A DNA stretch of 64,000 nucleotides from Micromonospora sp. DSM 45708 (GTDB lineage: Bacteria > Actinomycetota > Actinomycetes > Mycobacteriales > Micromonosporaceae), in contig NZ_CP154796.1 in NCBI RefSeq assembly GCF_039566955.1, positions 5,146,001 through 5,210,000 on the forward strand, in the 5' to 3' direction. Shown piece by piece: positions 8,349 to 17,565 of this stretch. Numbering within the stretch: position 1 is the stretch's first letter; the number at the start of each line of letters is the position of its first letter. The position numbers and the translations under genes were made by a program. Under the pieces are notes generated by a model that was not told where the DNA came from, did no database searches, and saw only the letters and a list, made by a program, of their open reading frames with translations.

Positions 8349-8527
8349 CCATAGTGATGCGCGTCACACCTTGCCTAACGATCCCCACCCAACCCGGCGA
8401 TCATGAGGTTGGCGGCGACAAAAAGGACGGCGAGTGCCGCCAACTCCATGATCACCGGCACGGGCCACCGGCGGGGCAAGGTGGGGCGGGGCGGGGGTGT
8501 GAGCTGGTTGGATGCGATCATCGGAGC

Positions 8528-8938
8528 GTGAGCAGCGCCGACACCGTCCGATTCCGTCCCAACCAGGCCATCCTGGTGGCCGCGATCGTCGCCTTCATCG
8601 GCGCGCTGCCGCTGGCCACCGCCCGGTGGTGGCTGCTCTGGGTGCTGCTGGTGCCACTCGGGATCGGGCTGTGGGCGTGGCGGTCCGGCACCGACGCCGA
8701 CGCCCGGGAGCTACGGCTGCGGGCGCTCGTCGGGCAACGACGGGTGTCCTGGGACCGGGTCGCCGAGCTGACCGGCGACGCCCGTGGCCGGGCGGTCGTC
8801 CGGCTCGACGACGGTCAGGTGCTCGTGCTGCCCGCGGTGCGCGCCACCGACCTGCCCCGGCTGATCGCCGCCACCGGGCAGCGCCTCCCGGGGGACGGCA
8901 CCGGCCCGCAACGGCCCGACGACGACGCCGGTCAGTAG
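8528..8938 (+). CDS. Small membrane protein with bacterial PH-like domain
   Basis: 136 residues. VSSADTVRFRPNQAILVAAI leads into two closely spaced hydrophobic helices (about residues 13-48). A cytoplasmic segment (ARELRLRALVGQRRVSWDRV, then VVRLDDGQVLVLPAV) follows and resembles the bacterial PH-like domain found in actinobacterial membrane proteins. The C-terminus is charged. GTG at 8528 is the only reasonable start; GGAG is only a few bases upstream, so the message may be leaderless. The 3' end overlaps the convergent dehydrogenase gene by 7 nt. Function unknown. Confidence 0.72.
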   Translation: MSSADTVRFRPNQAILVAAIVAFIGALPLATARWWLLWVLLVPLGIGLWAWRSGTDADARELRLRALVGQRRVSWDRVAELTGDARGRAVVRLDDGQVLVLPAVRATDLPRLIAATGQRLPGDGTGPQRPDDDAGQ

Positions 8939-9858
8939 CCGTCCACCACCCGGTTCGTCAGCTCCTCCCCCGCCACGAAGCGGCGCAACTGCGCCCCCAC
9001 CAGCCGGTACGCGCGCGGCAGCAGACCGCGCACCGACCCGGCGACGTGCGGGGTGAGCAGCACGTTCGGCAGCTCCCACAGCGGATGGTCGGCGGGCAGC
9101 GGCTCCGGGTCGGTGACGTCCAGCGCGGCCCGCAGCCGTCCCGACGCCAGTTCGGCGAGCAGCGCCGGCGTGCGGGCCACCGGCCCACGCGCGGCGTTCA
9201 CCAGCAACGCGCCGTCCGGCATCGCGGCGAGGAACCGCTCGTCGACCAGACCGCGGGTCTGCTCGGTCAGCGGCACCAGCAGCACGACCACGTCCGCGCC
9301 GGGCAGCAGGTCGGGCAGGTCGGCCACCCCGTGCACGTCCTCGCCGGGGCGGGCCGTACGGGCGACGAGCGTGAAGCTCACCTCGAACGGGGCGAGCCGG
9401 GCACGGACCGCCGCGCCGATCGAGCCGGCGCCGACGATCAGCACCCGCTTGCCGGCCAGCTCGTCGCTCGGGGCGACCTCGCCGTACGCCCATTCCCGGC
9501 GGGCCTGGGCGCGGGCCAGCGGCGCGAACCCGCGCAGCGCGGACAGGATCGCGCCGACCACCCACTCCGCGGTGGCCGAGTCGTGCACGCCGCGGGCGTC
9601 GCAGAGCGTCACGCCGTCCGGCATCCGGCCCGCCCACGCGTCCGCGCCGGCGGAGAGGAGCTGCACCACCTCGACGTCCGGCAGGTCGGCCAGGAGCGCG
9701 CCGGCGTCCGGGCCGGCCAGGAACGGCGGCACCCAGAACCGCACCCCGGCCGGGGACGACGGGAGCCGGTCCGGATCCGTCAGCACCTCCACCGTGACGT
9801 CGGGCGGCAGTTCGCCGAGCAGACGGCGACCGTCGGGGTGCGGAATCCATACCTTCAC
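8932..9858 (-). CDS. D-isomer-specific 2-hydroxyacid dehydrogenase
   Basis: A 308-aa NAD(P)-dependent dehydrogenase that interconverts a 2-oxoacid and a D-2-hydroxyacid in the cytoplasm. The Rossmann signature VLIVGAGSIGAAV is near residues 138-150. The substrate arginine is in NAARGP (about 228). The glutamate of the relay is in DVTDPEPLPADHPLW (about 255), and the catalytic histidine in LLTPHVAGS (about 276). All catalytic positions look intact. GTG at 9858 is chosen since VKVWIPHP begins the usual N-terminal domain. The substrate cannot be read from the sequence. It is monocistronic and divergent from the phosphatase gene. Confidence 0.92.
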   Translation of the reverse strand: MKVWIPHPDGRRLLGELPPDVTVEVLTDPDRLPSSPAGVRFWVPPFLAGPDAGALLADLPDVEVVQLLSAGADAWAGRMPDGVTLCDARGVHDSATAEWVVGAILSALRGFAPLARAQARREWAYGEVAPSDELAGKRVLIVGAGSIGAAVRARLAPFEVSFTLVARTARPGEDVHGVADLPDLLPGADVVVLLVPLTEQTRGLVDERFLAAMPDGALLVNAARGPVARTPALLAELASGRLRAALDVTDPEPLPADHPLWELPNVLLTPHVAGSVRGLLPRAYRLVGAQLRRFVAGEELTNRVVDGY

Positions 9859-10000
9859 GACCGCCGACGATATCCGTAGCCGCAGGTCGGCGCCGCGGCG
9901 GTCGTGACGAACGCCCCGCCGAAGGTCGGACACACGTGCGACAGGGTTTAATCGAGGGCGGGACGCCGGCCGGCGTCGCGACGCGCAGGACAGGGGGGCG

Positions 10001-11806
10001 ATGAGCGAGGACGACCCGGAGCGGAAGGCGGTGCCGATTCCGGCGCTGACCGATCCCGACCGGCTGCGGTCCCTCGACGAGACGCGCCTCGACGCGGTGC
10101 CGGACGAAGCGTTCGACCGGTTCGCGCGGCTGGTCGGCGACCTGCTCGACGTGCCGGTCGCGCTGGTCTCCCTGGTCGACGCGGACCGCCAGTTCTTCCC
10201 CGGCGCGGCCGGGCTGCCGCAGCCCTGGGCGGCCCGCCGGGAGACCCCGCTCAGCCACTCGTTCTGCCAGCACGTCGTCGACATCGAGGTGCCGATGGTG
10301 CTGCCCGACGCCCGGCTCTACCCGCGGGTGCGGCTGAACCTCGCCATCGAGGACCTCGGCGTGGTGGCGTACGCGGGCATGCCGCTGACCGACCTGGAGG
10401 GGCGGGTGCTCGGCTCGCTCTGCGCCATCGACAGCAAGCCCCGGGCCTGGACCAGGGAGCAGTTGCGTACGCTCGCCGACCTGGCCGCCGCCTGCTCGTC
10501 GGAGTTGCGGCTGCGGATCGCGGTCCGCAGCGCCGAGCAGGCCCGCCGCCGCGCGGAGGAGGCCCACGACCGGCTGGCGATGCTGGCCGGGATGAGCGAG
10601 ATGCTGGGCGGCACGCTCGACGTGGCCACCGCGGTCGACCGCCTGGCGCACGCCATGGTGCCGTTGCTGGCCGACTGGTGCCTGATCACGCTGGTCGACC
10701 CGGCGGGCCGGCCGCGCAACGTCTCCGGTGTGCACCGGGACGAGGAACGCCGCGGCGACCTGGCCCGCTTCGCCACGCTGCTGACCACCGGGCTCGGCCC
10801 GGAGTCGCTGATCCGTTCGGTGCTGCGCTCCGGCCGGCCGGTGATGCGCGGCAGCGCCGGCATCGCGGACGTGGCGCGCGGCACCACCCGTCCGGAGCTG
10901 GTGCCGCTGGCCGAGCGGCTCGGCATCGGCTCGCACGTGACGGTGCCCATCACCGCCGTCGGGGACCGGGTGATCGGCGCCGTCACGCTCGTCAACCGCC
11001 CCGGCCGGCGCGGGTTCGACGCGAGCGACCTGCGGACCGCGCAGGACATCGGGGTACGGGCCGGCCAGGCGGTCGGCAACAGCCGGCTGTACGGCGAGCA
11101 GCGGCACGTGGCCGAGGTGCTCCAGCACAGCATGCTGCCGGTCCTGCCGACCGTGTCCGGGATGGAACTGGCCGCCGGCTACCTGCCGGCGGCGGACCGG
11201 GTCGAGGTCGGCGGTGACTGGTACGACGCGTTCGTCCAGCCCGACGGCGAGCTGATCGCCGCGATCGGGGACGTCGCCGGTCACGACATCGAGGCCGCCG
11301 CCACCATGGGCCAGTTGCGGAACCTGGTCCGGGGCAACGCGTACGGGCGGGACGACCCGGTGGAGGAGCTGGTGGCCAACCTCGACCGGGCCATCGGTGG
11401 GTTACGGGTGCCGACGGTCGCCACCGCCGTGCTGGCCCGGGTCCGCCCCGGCGACGGTGGGCTCCGGGTCTGCTGGTGCAACGCCGGGCACCCGCCGCCG
11501 CTGCTGATCCGCGCCGACGGCACGGTGTCGGTGGCGGTGGGACGGGGTCCGCTGCTCGGCCTGGCCCGCCCGCCCCGGCGCACCGGGCGGGCGTTGACCC
11601 TCGCTCCGGGCGACACGCTGCTGCTGCACACCGACGGTCTGATCGAGCGCCGGGACCAGCCGATCGACGAGGGGCAGGCGGAGCTGCTCGACCGGCTCGC
11701 CGCCGACGGTCCCGACGTGCCGCTGGCCGTGCTCTGCGACCGGCTGCTGGCCGCCGCGGACCGCCGCGAGGACGACGTCGCCGTGCTCGCCCTGCGCGCC
11801 GGCTGA
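10001..11806 (+). CDS. GAF-GAF-SpoIIE (PP2C) serine phosphatase
   Basis: A 601-aa signalling phosphatase with two GAF sensor domains. GAF 1 is at about 35-180 and contains SLVDADRQFF and PLSHSFCQHVV. GAF 2 is at about 200-355, preceded by a short coiled coil AEQARRRAEEAHDRL. A C-terminal SpoIIE/RsbU-type PP2C domain spans about 370-600. Metal-binding motifs are present: GGDWYDAF (about 405), AIGDVAGHDIEAA (about 425) and DDVAVLALR at the end. Proteins of this type dephosphorylate anti-anti-sigma factors in partner-switching cascades, with small molecules or redox signals read by the GAF domains. No anti-sigma or STAS partner gene is nearby. ATG at 10001 follows AGGGGGG. The protein is cytoplasmic, with no membrane segment. 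Confidence 0.93.
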   Translation: MSEDDPERKAVPIPALTDPDRLRSLDETRLDAVPDEAFDRFARLVGDLLDVPVALVSLVDADRQFFPGAAGLPQPWAARRETPLSHSFCQHVVDIEVPMVLPDARLYPRVRLNLAIEDLGVVAYAGMPLTDLEGRVLGSLCAIDSKPRAWTREQLRTLADLAAACSSELRLRIAVRSAEQARRRAEEAHDRLAMLAGMSEMLGGTLDVATAVDRLAHAMVPLLADWCLITLVDPAGRPRNVSGVHRDEERRGDLARFATLLTTGLGPESLIRSVLRSGRPVMRGSAGIADVARGTTRPELVPLAERLGIGSHVTVPITAVGDRVIGAVTLVNRPGRRGFDASDLRTAQDIGVRAGQAVGNSRLYGEQRHVAEVLQHSMLPVLPTVSGMELAAGYLPAADRVEVGGDWYDAFVQPDGELIAAIGDVAGHDIEAAATMGQLRNLVRGNAYGRDDPVEELVANLDRAIGGLRVPTVATAVLARVRPGDGGLRVCWCNAGHPPPLLIRADGTVSVAVGRGPLLGLARPPRRTGRALTLAPGDTLLLHTDGLIERRDQPIDEGQAELLDRLAADGPDVPLAVLCDRLLAAADRREDDVAVLALRAG

Positions 11807-11899
11807 GCGGCCGGGCCCCACGACGTCGCCCGGACGCGGCGGTCACCGGCAGCGCTCGACCGGCCCGGTTCGCCGCCGCGTCCGGCTAGGCTGGGCCGG

Positions 11900-13075
11900 G
11901 TGAGCCCGCGACTCCCGTTCCTCCGCGCCCGCCGTCTCCGGACGGTGCTGGCGGCGTCCTGCGCGGCGCTGCTGCTGGGCACCGCCGGCTGCGCGCTCGG
12001 CGAGCCCGAGCCGGACCCGGCCGGCGAGCCGCCCAACCTGCCGACGCCGTCGAGCACGGCCGGTCCCGGCGGGGCCGGCCAGCAGGTGGTGGCCACGGTG
12101 CTGGCGAAGGGGCTGGCGGTGCCGTGGGCGATCGCGTTCCTGCCCGACGGCGCGGCGCTGGTCACCGAGCGCGACAGCGGGCGGATCATCCAGGTCGGCC
12201 CGGAGTCGGGGCCGGACGGGCTGGCCGTCCGGCCGGTGCAGACGGTGCCCGGCGTGGTGGCCGGCGGTGAGGGCGGCCTGCTCGGCATCGCCGTCTCCCC
12301 GACGTACGCGCAGGACCGGATGATCTTCGTCTACTACACGGCCGAGGCCGACAACCGGGTCGCGAAGCTGCGGCTGGGTCAGACGCCGACGCCGATCCTC
12401 ACCGGCATCCCGAAGGCCGGCAACCACGACGGCGGCGGGTTGGGTTTCGGCCCGGACGGTTTCCTCTACGCGAGCACCGGGGACGCCGGGCGCACCGCCA
12501 ACGCGCAGGACCCGAAGAGCCTCGGTGGCAAGATCCTCCGGATCACCCCGGACGGCAAGCCGGCCCCGGGCAACCCGACCGCCGGTTCGCCGGTGTGGTC
12601 CTCCGGGCACCGCAACGTGCAGGGCTTCGCCTGGATGCCGGACAAGCGGATGTACGCGGTGGAGTTCGGCCAGAACACCTGGGACGAGATCAACCAGATC
12701 AACCAGGGCGGCAACTACGGCTGGCCGCAGGTCGAGGGGCGTGGCGACGACAAGCGCTACGTGGACCCGGTCGTGCAGTGGCGCACCGGTGACGCGTCCT
12801 GCTCCGGGCTGGCCGCCGTGGAGCGGCTGCTGGTCGCCGCCTGCCTGCGCGGGCAGCGGCTGTGGCTGGTCGAGCTGGCCGGCGACGGGACCGTCCTGGG
12901 CCAGCCCCGCGAGCTGCTCACCGGCCGGTATGGTCGGCTGCGCGCCGCGGCCGTGGCGCCGGACGGCTCGATCTGGGTGAGCACCTCGAACCGGGACGGC
13001 CGGGGCCGGCCGGCCGCCGAGGACGACCGGATCCTGCGACTGGTCTTCGCGGACGGCGGCGCCGGCCGGAGCTGA
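11900..13075 (+). CDS. PQQ-dependent sugar dehydrogenase-like lipoprotein (glucose/sorbosone dehydrogenase family)
   Basis: 391 residues. A twin-arginine-free signal peptide ends in the lipobox TAGC (about residue 33), followed by a Pro-rich linker. A six-bladed beta-propeller of the glucose/sorbosone dehydrogenase family comes next. Family signatures are [18 protein letters not shown] (about 75-92), [16 protein letters not shown] (about 175), the [12 protein letters not shown] motif (about 235) and [20 protein letters not shown] (about 260). Members oxidise sugars or aldoses outside the cell using PQQ, but many actinobacterial homologues are uncharacterised and PQQ synthesis genes are not in the window. 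GTG at 11900 begins the signal peptide. The gene is 54 bp upstream of the metallophosphatase. Confidence 0.9.
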   Translation: MSPRLPFLRARRLRTVLAASCAALLLGTAGCALGEPEPDPAGEPPNLPTPSSTAGPGGAGQQVVATVLAKGLAVPWAIAFLPDGAALVTERDSGRIIQVGPESGPDGLAVRPVQTVPGVVAGGEGGLLGIAVSPTYAQDRMIFVYYTAEADNRVAKLRLGQTPTPILTGIPKAGNHDGGGLGFGPDGFLYASTGDAGRTANAQDPKSLGGKILRITPDGKPAPGNPTAGSPVWSSGHRNVQGFAWMPDKRMYAVEFGQNTWDEINQINQGGNYGWPQVEGRGDDKRYVDPVVQWRTGDASCSGLAAVERLLVAACLRGQRLWLVELAGDGTVLGQPRELLTGRYGRLRAAAVAPDGSIWVSTSNRDGRGRPAAEDDRILRLVFADGGAGRS

Positions 13076-13129
13076 GCTGCTTCCGGCGGGTTTGCCAAGA
13101 TCACACACTGGGCAGGTCAGAATCTCAGC

Positions 13130-14737
13130 ATGGACGGCCAGGAGAACGAGGAGCAGCGCACCGGGGACGGGACGTCCCCGGTGACCGGGCGTGCCCGCCG
13201 CTTCGCGGCCTGGCGGCCGGGTCACCGGCTGCGCCGGGTGGGCGTGGTGCTGGCGCTGCTCGCGGTCACGCTCGGCGGCATCGTGGTCGGCACGTTCGCC
13301 GGCGGCCACGTCGGCACCGACATCGGCCCGTTCCGGGCGGAGCTGAAGCTCAGCCCGTCGTTGAGCGGCGGCACCACTGTCGACATCCCGCCGTTGGGCG
13401 CGCTGCTGCTGGACAGCCACGACGGGCCGGCGTACCTGACCGTCGAGGTGGGTTCCCTGGACCAGCGGCGCACCGAGGCGCTGATCGACGACCCGGCGAG
13501 CATCAGCCGGGCCAGCCAGTCGGCGGTGCAGGACGTCCGCGACGGCGTGATGCGGCTGGGCCTGAAGACGCTCGCCTCGGCGGTGCTGGCCACCCTGCTC
13601 CTGGCCGGGTTGGTCTTCCGCGACGTGCGGCGGACCGCCTGGGCCGGCGGGCTGGCGCTGGTCATCACCGCCGGCAGCCTCGGCCTGGGCGCGGCCACCG
13701 TACGGCCGCAGGCGATCGAGGAGCCCCGGTACGAGGGCCTGCTGGTCAACGCGCCCGCGATCGTTGGTGACGCCCGGCGGATCGCCAACGACTACACCAA
13801 GTACGCGGAGCAGCTCCAGCGGCTGGTCGGCAACGTCAGCAAGCTCTACACCACGGTCTCGGCGTTGCCGGTGGTGCAGCCGTCCCCGGGCACCACCCGG
13901 GTGCTGCACGTCTCGGACATGCACCTCAACCCCACCGGCTGGCAGCTGATCCGCACGGTGGTCGAGCAGTTCGGCATCGACGTCGTGATCGACACCGGGG
14001 ACCTCACCGACTGGGGCAGCGAGCCGGAGGCGTCCTACGTCGGCTCGATCGGCCTGCTCAAGAAGCCCTACGTCTACATCCGCGGCAACCACGACTCGCC
14101 GCGGACCGCCGCGGCGGTGGCCCAGCAACCGAACGCCGTCGTGCTGAACAACTCGACCACGACCGTGGCCGGGCTGACCATCGCCGGCATCGGCGATCCG
14201 CGGTTCACGCCGGACAAGGAGACCTCGCCGGCCGGCAGCGGACTCACGTCGGCGGTGGCCAACCAGGTGATCGGCGCCGGCGAGCAGCTCGCCGCCACGG
14301 TGGAGAAGTCGCCGCGGAAGGTGGACGTGGCGCTGGTGCACGACCCGGCGTCGGCCGGGCCGCTCTCCGGCACCTGCCCGCTGGTGCTCTCCGGGCACAC
14401 CCATGCCCGCCAGGTGTCGAAGCTGCCGCAGGTGCCGGGCGAGCAGCCGACGACGCTGATGGTGGAGGGCTCGACCGGTGGGGCCGGGCTGCGCGGGCTG
14501 GAGGGCGAGAAGCCCACGCCGCTGACCATGACGGTGCTCTACTTCGACCAGCAGAAGCTGCTCCAGGCGTACGACGAGATCACCGTGGGCGGCACCGGGC
14601 AGTCGCAGGTCAACCTGGAGCGGCACGTCATCCGGGACCCGGCCAAGGGCGACGAGGTGCCGGTCACCCCGACACCGACCCGTGGCGCGCCGGAATCGGG
14701 GTCGCCGAGCGCGACACCGGCACCGACCCCCAGCTGA
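13130..14737 (+). CDS. Membrane-anchored metallophosphoesterase
   Basis: 535 residues. TM helix about 37-55, an extracytoplasmic region, two further helices at about 145-190, then a calcineurin-like phosphoesterase domain. Metal ligands are intact: SDMHL (D263, H265), DTGDLTDWG (about 288-296), RGNHD (318-322), LVHDP (H404) and SGHTHARQ (H423, H425). A Thr/Pro tail (TPTPTRGAPES) closes the protein. Such enzymes hydrolyse phosphate esters or nucleotides, often on the outer side of the membrane; the substrate is unknown. The gene follows the sugar dehydrogenase on the same strand and ends before a strong hairpin shared with the convergent AceE-like gene. Confidence 0.9.
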   Translation: MDGQENEEQRTGDGTSPVTGRARRFAAWRPGHRLRRVGVVLALLAVTLGGIVVGTFAGGHVGTDIGPFRAELKLSPSLSGGTTVDIPPLGALLLDSHDGPAYLTVEVGSLDQRRTEALIDDPASISRASQSAVQDVRDGVMRLGLKTLASAVLATLLLAGLVFRDVRRTAWAGGLALVITAGSLGLGAATVRPQAIEEPRYEGLLVNAPAIVGDARRIANDYTKYAEQLQRLVGNVSKLYTTVSALPVVQPSPGTTRVLHVSDMHLNPTGWQLIRTVVEQFGIDVVIDTGDLTDWGSEPEASYVGSIGLLKKPYVYIRGNHDSPRTAAAVAQQPNAVVLNNSTTTVAGLTIAGIGDPRFTPDKETSPAGSGLTSAVANQVIGAGEQLAATVEKSPRKVDVALVHDPASAGPLSGTCPLVLSGHTHARQVSKLPQVPGEQPTTLMVEGSTGGAGLRGLEGEKPTPLTMTVLYFDQQKLLQAYDEITVGGTGQSQVNLERHVIRDPAKGDEVPVTPTPTRGAPESGSPSATPAPTPS

Positions 14738-14797
14738 CGGCACCGCCTCGTTACTTTCCGTGTCGGCGGCGTGGGGACGGGGTGTCGGCCTGCGCCC

Positions 14798-14923
14798 CCT
14801 TTGCTCTGCAACCATCGACGCAGCAGGCACCGATTGTCACCGCGCCGGCGACCGGCACCGCGCGACGGCCCCGACCTTTACGCAGGTCGGGGCCGTGCTG
14901 CGGAGATGGCTGCAAAGCAAAGG
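14798..14923. repeat. Nested inverted repeat enclosing a terminator
   Basis: Outer arms CCTTTGCTCTGCAACCATC (14798-14816) and GATGGCTGCAAAGCAAAGG (14905-14923) pair at 17 of 19 positions and enclose a second perfect hairpin at 14865-14896. The 126-bp unit lies in a 372-bp gap without a credible gene (14738-15109). It looks like a mobile palindromic element or an elaborate bidirectional terminator. Confidence 0.6.
14865..14896. terminator. Bidirectional terminator hairpin between convergent genes
   Basis: A perfect 13-bp stem ACGGCCCCGACCT / AGGTCGGGGCCGT with a 6-nt loop TTACGC, placed between the metallophosphatase gene and the convergent AceE-like gene. T residues at the loop and GC-rich arms fit an actinobacterial terminator without a U-tract. 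Confidence 0.75.
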
Positions 14924-14976
14924 CCGCGAACGGCGCCACTTTCGCTCCGCCCGGCCATCACGCTGCGCGACGAGGC

Positions 14977-15073
14977 GTGCCGCTCACACTCCGCGACGGC
15001 GCGACCGCTCACACTCCGCCTCGGCGCGACCGCTCGCACCGCGACGGCGCGTTCCGCTCACGCCGCACGACGG
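14977..15073. repeat. Degenerate tandem repeat of about 24-bp units
   Basis: Four imperfect units of 23-25 bp built on GCGACCGCTCACACTCCGC (starts 14977, 15001, 15026, 15049) lie just beyond the stop of the AceE-like gene. No open frame with coding character covers them. They are adjacent, with no spacers between units. Confidence 0.6.
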
Positions 15074-15109
15074 TGCGTCTCGCCGGCGCCGCGCAGCCGT
15101 CCGGCCGGG

Positions 15110-17458
15110 TCAGCGCAACGCGAGCGCCGCCAGCGCCGCGTTGACGATGCTGCCGGGCAGCAGGTCGTGCAGCTCGTACAGCTCCCGGACGCTGCCGGAC
15201 TGACCGAACTCGTCCACCCCGAGCGGCACCGCCGGAGCGCCGACCGCCGAGCCGAGCCAGGCCATCGCGTGTGAGGCCGCGTCCTGCACGGTGACCACCG
15301 GCACCCGGTCGGCGAACGCCGACCGCAGCGCGCCGGGCACGCTCGGCACGGTGGCGGTCCGCACGCCCTGACGCAGCGTCCGCTGCCACGCGCGGTAGAG
15401 CCGGTCCAGGCTGGTCACGTCCACCACGTGCGCGGCGACGCCCTCCTCCGCCAGCTCCGCGGCGGCGGCCAGGACCTCGGGCAGCACCGCGCCGGAGGCG
15501 GCGAGCTGCACGACCGGGGCGTCGACAAGCTCCGGGTACGCCTGGTGCGCGTCGACGAGCCGGTACGCCCCGGCCACCACCTGCCGGCGCAGCACCGCGT
15601 CGCCGAGCCGGGCCCGGGCCGCCTCGAACGGCGCCTGGTCGATCGGTCGGGTGCTGAGCCGGAAGTAGTACGCCCCGTCCTCGGCCGGCGCGGCGGTCGC
15701 CGCCGGCGCGCCGCCGCCCGCGATCTGCCCGAGCGCGTCGCAGAGCAGCCAGTCCAGGCTGCCGGCGTACGCGGGCTCCAGGAACGTCACCCCGGGCAGC
15801 TCCAGGCCGACCGAGGCGGTGATGGTGGACTGGTGCGCGCCGCCCTCGGGCGCCAGGGTGATGCCGGACGGGGTGCCGGCCACCACGAACCGGGAACCCG
15901 AGTAGGTGCCGTAGAGGAACGCGTCGAGCCCGCGCAGCACGAACGGGTCGTAGACGGTGCCCACCGGCAGCAGTGGCTGACCGGACAGGTCCCACGACAG
16001 GCCGAGCTGGCCCAGCAGCAGGAACAGGTTCATCTCGGAGATGCCCAGCTCGATGTGCTGCCCGGCGGGGCTCTCCGTCCAGCGCAGCATCCGGTCCTCG
16101 GTCCACGAACGCTGCTCGGTGGGGGCGAACACGCTCGTCTTGTTGATGAACCCGGCCAGGTTCGTCGAGGTGGCCACGTCCGGCGCGGTGGTCACCAGGT
16201 AGGGCGCCACCTGCGGGTCACGGGCCAGGTCGACGAGCACCCGGCCGAAGACCTCCTGGGTGGAGATCGGCTTGTTCGCGCGTACCCGGGTCGACTCCGG
16301 CACGGTGACGCCGAGCGCCCGCTCGCGCGGCGCGCGGGACAGCGCCTCCCGGCGCTCGCCGGCCCGGATGCCGGCCGGGGACGCCGGGTCGAAGCGGTCC
16401 CACTCGGTCTCCGCGGTCAGGCCCTGCGCCGTCCGCAGCGCGGCCACCTGCTCCGGGCTGAGCAGCGCCGAGTGGTTGCGCGGGTTGCCGGCGATCGGCA
16501 GCCCCCAACCCTTCACGGTGTACGCGAACACCACGCTGGGCCGGTCGGTGACCGCGTCGCACTGGGCGTACGCGTCGAGCAGCGCCTGCGCGTCGTGCCC
16601 GCCCAGATCGGTGACGAGCGGACCCAGCTCGTCGTCCGGGACGTCGGCGACGAACGCGGTCACCTCGTCCGGAGCACCGTCCAGGAACTGCTTGCGCAGG
16701 ACCGGCCCGGCCAAGCCGAACAGCGACTGGTACTGCTCGTTCGGCATCCGGTCGATCCAGTCGCGCAGCGCCGCACCGCCCGGCCGGGCGTACGCCTCGG
16801 CGAGCTTGCGGCCGTACTTGACCTCCACGACGTGCCAACCGGCCGCCTCGAACTGGCCACGCCACTGGTTGATCCGGATGCCGGGGACCACCCGGTCCAA
16901 CGACTGGCGGTTGAAGTCGACGAGCCACATCACGTTGCCCAGGCCGGTGGTGGCCGGGTCGGCGACCGCCTCCCAGATGTTGCCCTCGTCCAGCTCCGCG
17001 TCGCCGATCAGCGCGATGAAACGGGAGTGCGGGCGCGCGCCGAAGTGCGCGTCGACGTAGCGGCGGGTCACGGCGGCGAACAGCGGCGCGGCGGCGCCCA
17101 GGCCGACCGAGCCGGTGGAGAAGTCGACCTCGTCCGGGTCCTTGGTCCGCGACGGGTACGACTGGAGGCCGCCCCGGGCGCGCAGCTTCGGCAGGTAGGA
17201 CCGGTCCAGGTTGCCGAGCAGGTACTGGATGGCGTGGAACACCGGGGAGGCATGCGGCTTCACCGCGACCCGGTCCTCGGCGTCCAGGTGCTGGAACCAG
17301 AGCGCGGTCATCGCGGTCACCAGCGACGCGCTCGACGCCTGGTGGCCGCCGACCTTCACCCCGTCGCCGGTGTCCCGGTCGTGGTTGGCCGCGTCGACGA
17401 TGCGGGTGGCGAGCCAGAGCACCCGACGCTGGATCTCGTCGAGGACGTCGGTGTTCAC
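15110..17458 (-). CDS. AceE-like thiamine-diphosphate dehydrogenase E1 / transketolase-like enzyme
   Basis: 782 residues with the single-chain, homodimeric E1 architecture. A TPP-binding domain covers about 1-340 (VKVGGHQASSASLVTAMTAL; PHASPVFHAIQYL; the GDAELDEGNIWEA...DFN cofactor motif near 155-185). A pyrimidine-binding domain covers about 385-600 (ELGISEMNLFLLLGQLG; EGGAHQSTITASVG). A transketolase C-terminal domain follows (VVTVQDAASHAMAWLG). Bacterial AceE is about 890-920 residues, so this is a shorter relative. No E2 or E3 gene is close, so it may supply another complex or be a stand-alone ketoacid or ketose enzyme. GTG at 17458 has GGAG about 5 nt upstream. The exact reaction is uncertain. 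Confidence 0.82.
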   Translation of the reverse strand: MNTDVLDEIQRRVLWLATRIVDAANHDRDTGDGVKVGGHQASSASLVTAMTALWFQHLDAEDRVAVKPHASPVFHAIQYLLGNLDRSYLPKLRARGGLQSYPSRTKDPDEVDFSTGSVGLGAAAPLFAAVTRRYVDAHFGARPHSRFIALIGDAELDEGNIWEAVADPATTGLGNVMWLVDFNRQSLDRVVPGIRINQWRGQFEAAGWHVVEVKYGRKLAEAYARPGGAALRDWIDRMPNEQYQSLFGLAGPVLRKQFLDGAPDEVTAFVADVPDDELGPLVTDLGGHDAQALLDAYAQCDAVTDRPSVVFAYTVKGWGLPIAGNPRNHSALLSPEQVAALRTAQGLTAETEWDRFDPASPAGIRAGERREALSRAPRERALGVTVPESTRVRANKPISTQEVFGRVLVDLARDPQVAPYLVTTAPDVATSTNLAGFINKTSVFAPTEQRSWTEDRMLRWTESPAGQHIELGISEMNLFLLLGQLGLSWDLSGQPLLPVGTVYDPFVLRGLDAFLYGTYSGSRFVVAGTPSGITLAPEGGAHQSTITASVGLELPGVTFLEPAYAGSLDWLLCDALGQIAGGGAPAATAAPAEDGAYYFRLSTRPIDQAPFEAARARLGDAVLRRQVVAGAYRLVDAHQAYPELVDAPVVQLAASGAVLPEVLAAAAELAEEGVAAHVVDVTSLDRLYRAWQRTLRQGVRTATVPSVPGALRSAFADRVPVVTVQDAASHAMAWLGSAVGAPAVPLGVDEFGQSGSVRELYELHDLLPGSIVNAALAALALR

Positions 17459-17505
17459 GCTGTCTCCATCCGGGCGTCGCCGTTGACGCCCTCTGTGTGA
17501 GGTGA

Positions 17506-17562
17506 GGCGTTAAGAAGGGCCCCTTCTTATGCACCAGGCGTTAAGAAGGGGCCCTTCCTTCC
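17506..17562. repeat. Two copies of a GGCGTTAAGAAGGGGCCC palindromic repeat (terminator-like)
   Basis: Copy 1 (17506-17529) contains the perfect hairpin TAAGAAGGG-C-CCCTTCTTA. Copy 2 (17537-17562) begins with the same GGCGTTAAGAAGGG. They lie between the gatB stop and the start of the AceE-like gene, where they could end gatCAB transcription. A diverged relative occurs at 44211-44263, so this is a dispersed repeat and not a one-off terminator. Confidence 0.7.
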
Positions 17563-17565
17563 GTG

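Noticed and set aside
11843..14830. Very long open frame opposite the sugar dehydrogenase and metallophosphatase genes
   Set aside because: It is an antisense shadow caused by high GC; composition is Arg/Gly/His-rich with no domain, while the opposite strand encodes clear families.
14977..15073. CRISPR array
   Set aside because: Units of about 24 bp are directly adjacent and degenerate, with no unique spacers and no cas genes.
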